NCBI GenBank assembly: GCA_944372315.1
Contig: CALVYX010000087.1
Span: 1-29,934 of the forward strand
DNA length: 29,934 nt
Direction: 5' to 3'
Source of the DNA: an uncultured Bacilli bacterium
GTDB lineage: Bacteria; Bacillota_I; Bacilli_A; RF39; UBA660
This document shows, one piece after another, positions 21,961 through 29,809 of the stretch (position 1 is the stretch's first letter; each line of letters starts with the position of its first letter). Both the position numbers and the translations under genes were made by a program. The notes under the pieces were generated by a model. The model saw nothing but the letters and a program-made list of their open reading frames with translations. It ran no database searches and had not been told where the DNA came from.

Positions 21961-24057
21961 TTAATTTTGAGAAATGATTGCATCTTTCCAAATATGTTTT
22001 TGAATTTTTAATAAATCAACATTAGTAATAGCTCCATCTTTATTAATATCCGCTGCTTTATAAAAAGCACCAGTTAAATTAGTATCTTTCCAAATATGTT
22101 TTTGTACTCTTAATAAATCCACATTATTAATAGTACCATCTCCATTAATATCACCAAATAGTACTATTTCAAAAGTTTTAGTTTCATTATTGCTAGTTAT
22201 TTTTACTTTATCCCCTGTACCTAACGCTCCTGTTGGTTTCGCATCTCCCTGATTATTAGTAATTTGAATTGTAGCAAAACTATTTGTTTTTAATAATTGA
22301 TTGGTTAAAGTAGTACTACCAGTACCAAATGTGATTCCACTAATGTATTCAGCTGTGTAGTTTAAGTTAGCTTTTTCTAGCATTTCTTCAATTGTTGGTT
22401 GTTCTCCTGCTGGTACATCTTCTTTAATCACTTTTATTGTGTAAGTTTTTGTATTACCATTACCAGCTGTTACCACGATATTGAAAGTACTTTCTTTATT
22501 TTTTAAAGCTACTTGTTTTGATTGCGTTTTTAAAGATTTAGCACTACCATCAATAGAAACATATGATGTTTTTGCTACTGTAGTACTATTTATTGTGATA
22601 TTATTGATATTACTTGCAACATTGATGGTATACGAAGTAGTATTACCATTAAAATTAGATACAGAATTAGTTGTATTTCCTACTTTAACTGTTAATGAAG
22701 TTAACCAGTTATTTGGATTTCCTGGAGTAGGAAGTTCTGTTTTACTAGGCATATTATTATATATTGGAATATAAAAAACAAATGACGATCTTAACATATT
22801 GGTTTGAGCATATAAATTATATAAAATACTAGCTTGTGATTTAGGATCTTCCAAATTCGTCATATATTGATGCCAAATTTCGGTATTTGGATTAGAAGTA
22901 TTAAATTTTTGAAAATAGTTCGTATATTGGCCAGCACTAACATATTGATTTGCTATCCATTTAGTACCACCTCTTATTGCTTTTTCCTCTGTATTCCATG
23001 GTAATAAATAATTGGAATTAGTTGTAGCAGCATAACATAATCCATTTAAATCGGCATTACTAGGACTAGATGATGCTCCTATATTAAAGAAATTATACAA
23101 AGGGGATGAGTATAAAGTTCCATTCGGATCATATAAATGATTAGAATTACATCTTACGCTAGTTGTACCATTAGTAGGTCTGTTTCCAATGGTTCCTTCT
23201 TGTCTTATTTTTATAGCTAATGCGATAGGCGAATAATTAAATTCTTTTCCAGCATTATAAATGTAATCGTTATATTTACTAGTACTTAAGATACTACTTA
23301 ATTTATCTTTTGTTTGATAACTAGCATCATAATATAGACTTTCAAACATAAAGATACTAGATTCATTTAAATAATTTCTTGGATCTAAGAAATATGCTAC
23401 TGTTTGTTCGTTTGCTAAGAAAAACCATCCATCATATCCAGTAAATAAATTAGTAGACCAATCATAGTGACTATCAGTATTTAAATATGCTTCATGCCCT
23501 GCTGATTCTCTTATTGCGTCCATATAGTAAGTACTATATCCAATTTCACTTTCTTCTTTTACTGTACTTGTCCAATCTCTATTAGTTTTAACACCTTTAA
23601 ATACCCAAGAAGGATATTTTTTATGAAGTTCTTTTAATTTTGTTTTATAACTTTCAGGGAATCCTTGACTATCTAAGTATGCATCGAATTCTTCATCAGT
23701 CATTTCTGACATTTCGTTATCATTCTCATCAGTTATTTGTTCCGTTTTAGTAATTTCAGTATATTCTTTACATACATATCCGTTTTTAGAAGCTACATAT
23801 ACCCATTCCTTACATGAATCATTAGCATTTTTAACTATATCGCTATCGGTATAAGTAAAAGTAGAATTATGTGGTAAACTACCAACTATAGTTGCATTAG
23901 ATGAAGCACTACTACGAACATTCAATCCTAAATAAGCTATTGTTCTTGCTGTATATTGTGTGTAAGTTAAAGCTTTTACTACTGGAATTAAACATATACT
24001 AATACACATTAAAGTTAATATTATGATCGATGATTTAAATATTTTTTTGATTTTCAT
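21961..24057 (-). CDS. Secreted N-acetylglucosaminidase with SH3, cadherin-like and dockerin modules
   Basis: Start chosen at ATG 24057, giving 698 aa; the upstream in-frame ATG would place extra residues before the signal peptide. Order: signal peptide (1-29), bacterial SH3 domain (about 40-100, LNVRSSASSNATIVGSL), Glu/Asp linker, glucosaminidase domain (about 120-430) related to LytD with IRQEGTIGNRP (284-294, probable catalytic Glu287), cadherin-like beta-sandwich (about 450-545), an X-module-like segment (about 555-632) and a type I dockerin (636-691) with two near-identical calcium-loop repeats, DINGDGTINNVDLL and DINKDGAITNVDLL. It should cleave peptidoglycan glycan strands outside the cell. 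No sorting signal is present; attachment may go through the dockerin to the next gene's product. Confidence 0.88.
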   Translation of the reverse strand: MKIKKIFKSSIIILTLMCISICLIPVVKALTYTQYTARTIAYLGLNVRSSASSNATIVGSLPHNSTFTYTDSDIVKNANDSCKEWVYVASKNGYVCKEYTEITKTEQITDENDNEMSEMTDEEFDAYLDSQGFPESYKTKLKELHKKYPSWVFKGVKTNRDWTSTVKEESEIGYSTYYMDAIRESAGHEAYLNTDSHYDWSTNLFTGYDGWFFLANEQTVAYFLDPRNYLNESSIFMFESLYYDASYQTKDKLSSILSTSKYNDYIYNAGKEFNYSPIALAIKIRQEGTIGNRPTNGTTSVRCNSNHLYDPNGTLYSSPLYNFFNIGASSSPSNADLNGLCYAATTNSNYLLPWNTEEKAIRGGTKWIANQYVSAGQYTNYFQKFNTSNPNTEIWHQYMTNLEDPKSQASILYNLYAQTNMLRSSFVFYIPIYNNMPSKTELPTPGNPNNWLTSLTVKVGNTTNSVSNFNGNTTSYTINVASNINNITINSTTVAKTSYVSIDGSAKSLKTQSKQVALKNKESTFNIVVTAGNGNTKTYTIKVIKEDVPAGEQPTIEEMLEKANLNYTAEYISGITFGTGSTTLTNQLLKTNSFATIQITNNQGDAKPTGALGTGDKVKITSNNETKTFEIVLFGDINGDGTINNVDLLRVQKHIWKDTNLTGAFYKAADINKDGAITNVDLLKIQKHIWKDAIISQN
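21990..22156 (-). repeat. Duplicated dockerin repeat in the DNA
   Basis: The two dockerin calcium-binding repeats are alike at the DNA level as well: the strings around CAAATATGTTTTTG and CCAT.TTTATTAATATC recur about 102 bp apart. Each repeat encodes D-I-N-x-D-G-x-I-x-N-V-D-L-L followed by QKHIWK. Confidence 0.6.
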
Positions 24058-24130
24058 ATAATACCAACTCCCTATTATATATTTATCTAATATGATTATA
24101 CTATATATAAGGCAATTAAAAAATTTAAAC

Positions 24131-24174
24131 GTCAAATTTTAGTTAAAACTGTCGAACAATAGACAAAATTTGAC
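24131..24174. repeat. 10-bp inverted repeat upstream of the glucosaminidase gene
   Basis: GTCAAATTTT (24131-24140) and AAAATTTGAC (24165-24174) are perfect inverted repeats 24 bp apart, in the 261-bp region between the divergent glucosaminidase and polysaccharide operons. No T-run follows, so an operator is likelier than a terminator. Confidence 0.5.
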
Positions 24175-24209
24175 ATTTTACTTTAAAACAATAGATAAAA
24201 ATTTACATT
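24155..24209. repeat. Two 23-bp direct repeats, period 32 bp
   Basis: The strings beginning AACAATAGACAAAATTTGAC (24155-24177) and AACAATAGATAAAAATTTAC (24187-24209) match at 20 of 23 positions. A three-turn spacing places both on the same DNA face, as for a regulator binding twice. The region also contains a minus-strand TATAAT at about 24098-24103, the probable -10 of the glucosaminidase gene. Confidence 0.55.
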
Positions 24210-24256
24210 AGATAAAAAAAGAGAATAAAAAAAGTACAGTAATAATTATAGCGCGG

Positions 24257-24285
24257 TTGATATATAAAAATCGTTATGTTATGAT
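24257..24285 (+). promoter_or_regulatory. Sigma-A promoter of the polysaccharide operon
   Basis: TTGATA (24257-24262), 17-bp spacer, TATGAT (24280-24285) with TGT just upstream. GTTGATA (24256-24262) and TATCAAC (24291-24297) form an inverted repeat flanking the -10. Confidence 0.75.
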
Positions 24286-24318
24286 ATTTGTATCAACATG
24301 AAATAAAGAGGTGGCAAT

Positions 24319-26769
24319 ATGAAAGATAAATATTTAAAGATTTTATATATGTTTATTTTATTACAACCATTTATAGATTTAATAACATCATTAATGACAA
24401 GATTTGATGTAGCGATTGTATCACTAGGAGTAATTGTAAGAGGGATATTTATCATCGTTATGTTATGTTATCTATTCTTCTTTAATAGATCAAAATATCG
24501 TAAGACATCAATTATTTATATTGTTCTTTTAGGAATTTTCTATCTTTTATATTTGTTAACAAAAAAAGAGTTTTTCTTTAATTTTGAGTTTTTGTATAAC
24601 GAAATAGTATATATTTTTAAATATTCATATTTTCCAATTTTATTTATTTCATGTATTAACTTTGTTGATCAATATAAAATAGATCGTAAAAAAGTGATTA
24701 ACCTTTTTGTTCTAAATTTATTAGTTTATGCTATTATGATTGTTGTTCCAACCATAACTAAGACTGGATTTAATTCTTATAACAATAATGAAGGGTATGG
24801 AATTGTAGGTTGGTTTTATTCTGCCAATGAAATATCTGCAATATTAACTATTTTATACCCATTCTTATTTCTATATTTAGATAGGAAGTTCACTGTGAAA
24901 CATTGTGCCATGATTATTATAACAATAATAGCTATTTTATCGATAGGGACTAAGGCACCTTATTATGGAATGTTAATTATTACTTCATTTTTAACTATTT
25001 ACTATCTATTTAATATAAGAAAAAAGCTTAAACAATTTATTTTAGTAGCATTAATTATAATTGTATCTATTGCAGTTAAAAACTATACTCCAGCTAATGT
25101 TAATTTGGAAAAGCGAATAGATTGTCAAAATGATTATTATAATGGTACAATCATTAATAATAAAGAAACAGGCGAGTTAGAATGCCAAGTAGCAGATGGT
25201 CAAAAGATTGTTATGTTAAGCGGTAGAGATGTTCTTTTACAATCAGCATATGAGATATATAAAGATAGTTCTATGATAGATAAATTTTTTGGAATAGGGT
25301 TTTCTAATCGTGAAGTTATTAATAATGGATGGATATCTAAATTAGTAGAAATGGACTTATTTGATATATTGTTTAGATATGGTATTATTGGATTTATTAT
25401 ATATATGTTACCGGTGGGAATGATTATTTTTACAGTAGCTATAACTACATTTAAATCAAGATTTAAGCTTAGTTTTGAACAAATTATTTATGGATATGGA
25501 ACAGCTATAGGAATAGGTTTTGGTTTCTTTATAGGGCATGTATTTGGTGCACCTTCAGTTAGTTTCTATTTAGCATTTATATCGGTATTTGCATTAAATT
25601 TATTTGATGGAGTTAAAAAGAAAAAATTAAATAGAAATAAAGTAACATTTTTATCTCTTCATTTAGGAGTAGGAGGAATTGAAAATGCTACTATTAATAC
25701 CGCTAATAGCTTATGTAAGGATAAAGATGTTCAAATTATATGTTTTTATAAATTATCAGGGGATAATATTTATGATATAGATAAACGAGTAAAGATAAAA
25801 TATTTGTATGAAGGGCGTCCTAACAAAGAAGAATTATTTTATGCTATTAAAAACTTAAAAATAATATCTATGATCAAAAATTCTTTTGTAGCTAGTAGAA
25901 TTTTATGGAAAAAACATTTTATGATGAAAAAAGAAATAAAAAATATAAAAGAAGGTATTGTAGTGTCTACTCGTATTGAGTTTACTACTTTATTAAATAG
26001 ATATGGGAATAAAAATATTTTGAAAGTAGCGCAAGAACATTATCATCATAACAATAATAAAAAATATATAAGAACTATGTATTATAATTATTTTAACATT
26101 GATTATGTTTTGGCTTTAACTGATGGATTAAAAAAAGATTATGAACAATTTTTAAGAGGATCTAATACTAAAGTTATGACTATTCCTAATATGTTAGAAG
26201 AAATAGTACATAAAAGTTCTAATTTAGATAATAATAATGTTATTTTTGTTGGTAGATTAGATGCAGGTAAAAGAATAAATGAAATTATTGATATTGCTAG
26301 TAAATTAAAAGATAATAAATGGACTTTTAAAATTATTGGTGATGGTAAAGAAAAAGATAATTTAACTAACCAAATTAAAGAAAACAAACTAACAAAGAAG
26401 GTATTATTATTAGGAAGTAAAACTCATAATGAAGTTTTAGATGAATTATATAAAAGTAGTATTTTTATCATGACATCTATTAGTGAAGGATTACCAATGG
26501 TATTATTGGAGGCTATGAGTGTTGGGGTTCCATGTATTGCTTATGAGACGGAAAGCGGTATTAATGATATTATTAGTAATAATATAGATGGATTTGTAAT
26601 TAAGAATAGAGATGAAACTGAAATGATTAAAAAGTTAGAAGAACTTATGACTAATGTTAAATTAAGAAAAGAAATGGGTAAAAAAGCATTAGAAAAAGCC
26701 AAGAAGTTTTCTAAAGAAGAAATTACAGATAAATGGATTGATTTTCTAGATAATGCTATTATGAGTTAA
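24319..26769 (+). CDS. Fusion of an O-antigen ligase/polymerase-like membrane domain and a GT4 glycosyltransferase
   Basis: The 816-aa product has two parts. Residues 1-430 form about ten to eleven transmembrane helices with large external loops (about 255-320), in the style of Wzy polymerase/O-antigen ligase proteins; they start YLKILYMFILLQPFIDL. Residues 437-816 are a GT4 (GT-B fold) glycosyltransferase: VTFLSLHLGVGGIE at the start, VIFVGRLDAGKR, FKIIGDGKE, and the catalytic E-x7-E motif with Glu723 and Glu731 (SEGLPMVLLEAMSVGVP). The junction is a short basic linker (KKKKLNRNK). No stop or frameshift separates the parts. It heads a surface-polysaccharide operon of four genes. The start ATG follows GAGGTGG. 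Confidence 0.88.
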   Translation: MKDKYLKILYMFILLQPFIDLITSLMTRFDVAIVSLGVIVRGIFIIVMLCYLFFFNRSKYRKTSIIYIVLLGIFYLLYLLTKKEFFFNFEFLYNEIVYIFKYSYFPILFISCINFVDQYKIDRKKVINLFVLNLLVYAIMIVVPTITKTGFNSYNNNEGYGIVGWFYSANEISAILTILYPFLFLYLDRKFTVKHCAMIIITIIAILSIGTKAPYYGMLIITSFLTIYYLFNIRKKLKQFILVALIIIVSIAVKNYTPANVNLEKRIDCQNDYYNGTIINNKETGELECQVADGQKIVMLSGRDVLLQSAYEIYKDSSMIDKFFGIGFSNREVINNGWISKLVEMDLFDILFRYGIIGFIIYMLPVGMIIFTVAITTFKSRFKLSFEQIIYGYGTAIGIGFGFFIGHVFGAPSVSFYLAFISVFALNLFDGVKKKKLNRNKVTFLSLHLGVGGIENATINTANSLCKDKDVQIICFYKLSGDNIYDIDKRVKIKYLYEGRPNKEELFYAIKNLKIISMIKNSFVASRILWKKHFMMKKEIKNIKEGIVVSTRIEFTTLLNRYGNKNILKVAQEHYHHNNNKKYIRTMYYNYFNIDYVLALTDGLKKDYEQFLRGSNTKVMTIPNMLEEIVHKSSNLDNNNVIFVGRLDAGKRINEIIDIASKLKDNKWTFKIIGDGKEKDNLTNQIKENKLTKKVLLLGSKTHNEVLDELYKSSIFIMTSISEGLPMVLLEAMSVGVPCIAYETESGINDIISNNIDGFVIKNRDETEMIKKLEELMTNVKLRKEMGKKALEKAKKFSKEEITDKWIDFLDNAIMS

Positions 26770-26787
26770 AAAAGAGTGGTGGTTTTG

Positions 26788-27258
26788 ATGAAAAAAGTTT
26801 TATTTATTTCTTCAACAGGTGGACATTTATCAGAATTAATGCAACTAAAGAGTATGTTCGACAAATATGATTTTCATATTATTACAGAAAAAACGAAATC
26901 TAATATGTACTTAAAAGATAAATATCCTAAAAGAGTAAATTATTTAGTATATGGTACAAAGTCTAATATGTTAGTGTATCCTTTTAAATTATTATATAAT
27001 TGCTTTAAGAGTTTGTTTTTCTATTTAAAAATAAGACCTAATGTAATTGTAACAACAGGTGCTCATACAGCAGGACCAATGTGTTGTATTGGGAAAATTT
27101 TTGGTAGTAAAATAGTATATATCGAAACATTTGCTAATTCTGAGACTAAATCAGTGACTGGGAAAATGGTTTATAAGTTTGCTGATTTGTTTATAGTTCA
27201 ATGGGAAGATATGTTGAAATTATATCCTAAAGCTAAATATGGCGGATGGATTTATTAG
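26788..27258 (+). CDS. Alg14/Cps14F-like glycosyltransferase accessory subunit
   Basis: Start chosen at ATG 26788 with GGTGG 5 nt upstream, giving 156 aa. It matches the Alg14/EpsE/PssD family: N-terminal VLFISSTGGHLSELMQL, a hydrophobic membrane-associating segment in the middle (YPFKLLYNCFKSLFFYL), RPNVIVTTGAHTAGP, and the end QWEDMLKLYPKAKYGGWIY. In Streptococcus pneumoniae the relative Cps14F partners the catalytic Cps14G to add a beta-1,4-linked sugar to the lipid-linked repeat unit; in eukaryotes Alg14 anchors Alg13. The next gene is the Alg13-like partner, 10 nt downstream, supporting a two-subunit enzyme. Confidence 0.9.
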   Translation: MKKVLFISSTGGHLSELMQLKSMFDKYDFHIITEKTKSNMYLKDKYPKRVNYLVYGTKSNMLVYPFKLLYNCFKSLFFYLKIRPNVIVTTGAHTAGPMCCIGKIFGSKIVYIETFANSETKSVTGKMVYKFADLFIVQWEDMLKLYPKAKYGGWIY

Positions 27259-27268
27259 GGGGGATATT

Positions 27269-27757
27269 ATGATATTAGTAACTTTAGGAACACAAGATAA
27301 AGATTTTTCACGTCTTTTAAAAGCTGTTGAAAAACAAATAAAAAAAGGTAATATTAAAGAAAAAGTAATCGCCCAAATAGGTACTACAAAATATGAAAGT
27401 GATTTAATGGAAACATTTGATTTGATACCTGCAGATAAATTTAATGATTTAATGAGCGAATGTCGAATATTAATTACACATGGTGGAGTAGGTTCTATTT
27501 TAGCAGGCTTAAAAAATGGTAAGAAAGTAATTGCTGCAGCAAGACTTTCAAAATATAAGGAACATGTAAATGATCATCAATTACAAATTATAAAGAAGTT
27601 TACAAAAGAAGGGTATATTTTAGAATTAAAAGATTTTGATAAATTGGATAAGATATTAAAAAAAGCTGAAACTTTTAAACCCAAAAAATATGTAAGTAAT
27701 ACTTCAAATATGGTAAAGTTAATTGAAGATTATATTGATAATTATGATAAAAAATAA
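27269..27757 (+). CDS. Alg13/Cps14G-like glycosyltransferase catalytic subunit
   Basis: Start chosen at ATG 27269, preceded by a G6 ribosome-binding site beginning at the stop of the previous gene. The 162-aa product is the GT28 C-terminal-type domain: MILVTLGTQDKDFSRLL at the start, a central THGGVGSILAGLKNGKKVI that binds the UDP-sugar, and KYKEHVNDHQLQII after it. Together with the Alg14-like protein it should form an active glycosyltransferase at the cytoplasmic membrane face. The sugar cannot be told. It leads directly into the GT2 gene after 9 nt. Confidence 0.92.
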   Translation: MILVTLGTQDKDFSRLLKAVEKQIKKGNIKEKVIAQIGTTKYESDLMETFDLIPADKFNDLMSECRILITHGGVGSILAGLKNGKKVIAAARLSKYKEHVNDHQLQIIKKFTKEGYILELKDFDKLDKILKKAETFKPKKYVSNTSNMVKLIEDYIDNYDKK

Positions 27758-27766
27758 GGTGATGTT

Positions 27767-28702
27767 ATGAAGAAAAAGTTGACGGTTATAGTTCCTTGTT
27801 ATAACGAAGAATTAGCGTTACCTTATTTTTATAATGAGATAAATAAAGTATCAAAAAAATTATTGAAAGTTATTTTTGAGGTCATTTTTGTTGATGACGG
27901 ATCAACTGATAAAACTTTAGAAGTAATTAAAGATATGGTAAAAAAAGATGAGAGAATAAGATTTATTTCTTTTTCTAGAAATTTTGGAAAAGAAGCTGCT
28001 ATGTATGCGGGTCTTAACTATGCAACAGGTGACTATATAACAATTATGGATGCTGATTTACAAGATCCACCAGAGATGTTGATAGAAATGTATGATAATA
28101 TTAAGAATGGTGAATATGATTGTATAGGAACAAGAAGAATTTCAAGAAAAGGTGAACCAGTAATTAGAAGTTTTTTTGCTAAACTGTTTTATAAAATCAT
28201 AAATAAAATGTCTAAAACAGAAATGGTGGATGGAGCAAGGGATTTTAGATTAATGACTAGACAAATGGTTAATGCTATTTTATCTTTAAAAGAATACAAT
28301 CGTTATTCTAAAGGATTATTTAGTTATGTGGGATTTAAAACTAAGTGGTTAGAATACAAAAATGTTGAAAGAGTAGCCGGAAAATCTAAATGGAACTTTT
28401 TTAAATTATTTGTTTATGCTATTGAAGGAATCGTTGGATTTTCTACTATACCATTAATTTTATCCGTTATTATTGGACTATTTTTTTGTTTATTATCTTT
28501 TATTATGATTATTGTTATTATCATTAGAACTTTAATTTGGTCAGATCCAGTTAGCGGATGGCCAAGTTTAGTTTGTATTATTTTGTTTGTTAGTGGTATT
28601 CAACTATTTTGTATTGGAATTATAGGTACATATTTATCTAAAATTTATTTAGAAACTAAAAATAGACCTATCTATGTAATCAAAGAAACAGAAAAAGATT
28701 AA
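27767..28702 (+). CDS. Polyprenyl-phosphate glycosyltransferase, GT2 family (GtrB/CsbB-like)
   Basis: The 311-aa product has a GT2 GT-A domain with LTVIVPCYNEE (5-15), DDGSTD (43-48), SRNFGKEAAMYAGL and the metal-binding DADLQDPPEM (95-104), then two transmembrane helices (about 228-255 and 263-290) at the C-terminus. That layout is typical of dolichol-phosphate-mannose-synthase-like bacterial enzymes (GtrB, CsbB, YkcC) that load a sugar on undecaprenyl phosphate for transfer outside the cell. It ends the polysaccharide operon. A flippase or a GtrA/GT-C partner is not in the window. AAGGTGATG provides the ribosome-binding site. Confidence 0.92.
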   Translation: MKKKLTVIVPCYNEELALPYFYNEINKVSKKLLKVIFEVIFVDDGSTDKTLEVIKDMVKKDERIRFISFSRNFGKEAAMYAGLNYATGDYITIMDADLQDPPEMLIEMYDNIKNGEYDCIGTRRISRKGEPVIRSFFAKLFYKIINKMSKTEMVDGARDFRLMTRQMVNAILSLKEYNRYSKGLFSYVGFKTKWLEYKNVERVAGKSKWNFFKLFVYAIEGIVGFSTIPLILSVIIGLFFCLLSFIMIIVIIIRTLIWSDPVSGWPSLVCIILFVSGIQLFCIGIIGTYLSKIYLETKNRPIYVIKETEKD

Positions 28703-28709
28703 CATACGT

Positions 28710-28742
28710 GTCAATTATTGTCTAATTAAAGTCAATCTATTG
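28710..28742. repeat. Paired CAAT-ATTG motifs upstream of rpoZ
   Basis: GTCAATTATTG (28710-28720) and GTCAATCTATTG (28731-28742) recur 21 bp apart, each containing a small inverted repeat (CAAT..ATTG). Two turns apart, they could be operator half-sites; the motifs are short and AT-rich. Confidence 0.3.
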
Positions 28743-28768
28743 AAAAAAAATGTAAACAGGTTTATCCT
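28740..28768 (+). promoter_or_regulatory. Possible promoter of rpoZ
   Basis: TTGAAA (28740-28745), 17-bp spacer, TATCCT (28763-28768), 21 nt before the GTG start. The -10 is weak. Confidence 0.35.
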
Positions 28769-28789
28769 AATAATAGGGAGTGTGATAAA

Positions 28790-29011
28790 GTGATATATCC
28801 ATCTATTGACAAACTATTAAATATTGTCGATTCAAAATACCAACTAGTGCATATAGCAGCAAGACGTAGTAAAGAAATGACTAGAACAGACTATTTTCAA
28901 ATGCCAATTAATAAATATGTGTCTCATAAAAATATTGGAAGAGCATTAGAAGAAATAGCTGAAGGTTTAATAATAATTAAAAATAAAGAAAATAATGAGG
29001 AATCTAAATAG
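28790..29011 (+). CDS. rpoZ: RNA polymerase omega subunit
   Basis: Start is GTG at 28790 with GGGAG about 10 nt upstream. The 73-aa product opens with the omega signature YPSIDKLLNIVDSKYQLVHIAARRSKEM and ends IGRALEEIAEGLIIIK, matching Firmicutes omega, which helps fold and hold the beta-prime subunit. The C-terminal tail is charged (KENNEESK). The usual Firmicutes neighbours gmk and priA are absent. A terminator overlaps the stop codon. Confidence 0.93.
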   Translation: MIYPSIDKLLNIVDSKYQLVHIAARRSKEMTRTDYFQMPINKYVSHKNIGRALEEIAEGLIIIKNKENNEESK

Positions 29012-29020
29012 ATTCTTTTT
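29000..29020 (+). terminator. Terminator after rpoZ
   Basis: GAATCTA (29000-29006) and TAGATTC (29009-29015) form a tight hairpin, followed by five T (29016-29020). The TAG stop is part of the right arm. Confidence 0.7.
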
Positions 29021-29065
29021 ATTTGTCTGATTTATAGATTATAATATAAATAGAGGTGAATTTAT

Positions 29066-29809
29066 ATGGTTATAGAAAAATATACAAAGTTAAAAAATGG
29101 ACAATATAAACTTCGATTAGATAATAATACTAATATTTTATTACATGAAGATTTAATATTGAAACACAACTTATTAATAAATAAAAATATTGATGAGGAA
29201 CAAATAGATAAATTATTAGAAGAAAATACTTCTTACATTGCTTATGATTTAGCTCTTAATTATTTAAAAATCAAAATGAGAAGTAAAAAAGAAATCATAG
29301 ATTATTTAACAAAAAAAGGAGTAAATCAAAATCTTATTGATAACGCAATTGATCTTTTAATAAAACAGGGATATTTAAATGATGACATTTATACGAAAGC
29401 ATATATAAACGATCGAATAAAATTAAGCTATGATGGACCATATAAAATAAGAGAATCTTTACTTAAATTAGGTATTAGCGAAGATATTATTAATAATAAT
29501 ATTGATATTTTTGATAAAGAATTAGAAATAGAGAAAATAAATAAAATAATAGATAGGCAAATAAAAACTAATCATAACAAAGGAAATAATTTATTAAAAA
29601 GGAAGATATTAGATTATTTAGTAATGCAAGGTTATACTAAAGAGGTGGTTATTAATGAAGTGAATAAAATAAAAATCGATGACCAGGATATTATGAAAAA
29701 AGAATATGATAAACTATATAAAAAATTATCAAAAAAATACAATGGTAAAGAATTAGAATATAAAATAAAGCAAAAACTATATCAAAAGGGCTTTTATAAT
29801 GAAGGGTAA
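29066..29809 (+). CDS. recX: Regulatory protein RecX
   Basis: The 247-aa product is an all-helical RecX of the longer Firmicutes type, with repeated three-helix units. Recognisable parts are ALNYLKIKMRSKKEIIDYLTKKGV (about 62-85), LIKQGYLNDDIYTKAYINDRI (about 98-118), GPYKIRESLLKLGIS, and a final YKKLSKKYNGKELEYKIKQKLYQKGFY. RecX binds along RecA filaments and limits or alters their activity. AGAGGTGA precedes the ATG. It lies after the rpoZ terminator with a TATAAT at 29040-29045 as its likely -10. No SOS-like palindrome was seen upstream. Confidence 0.92.
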   Translation: MVIEKYTKLKNGQYKLRLDNNTNILLHEDLILKHNLLINKNIDEEQIDKLLEENTSYIAYDLALNYLKIKMRSKKEIIDYLTKKGVNQNLIDNAIDLLIKQGYLNDDIYTKAYINDRIKLSYDGPYKIRESLLKLGISEDIINNNIDIFDKELEIEKINKIIDRQIKTNHNKGNNLLKRKILDYLVMQGYTKEVVINEVNKIKIDDQDIMKKEYDKLYKKLSKKYNGKELEYKIKQKLYQKGFYNEG

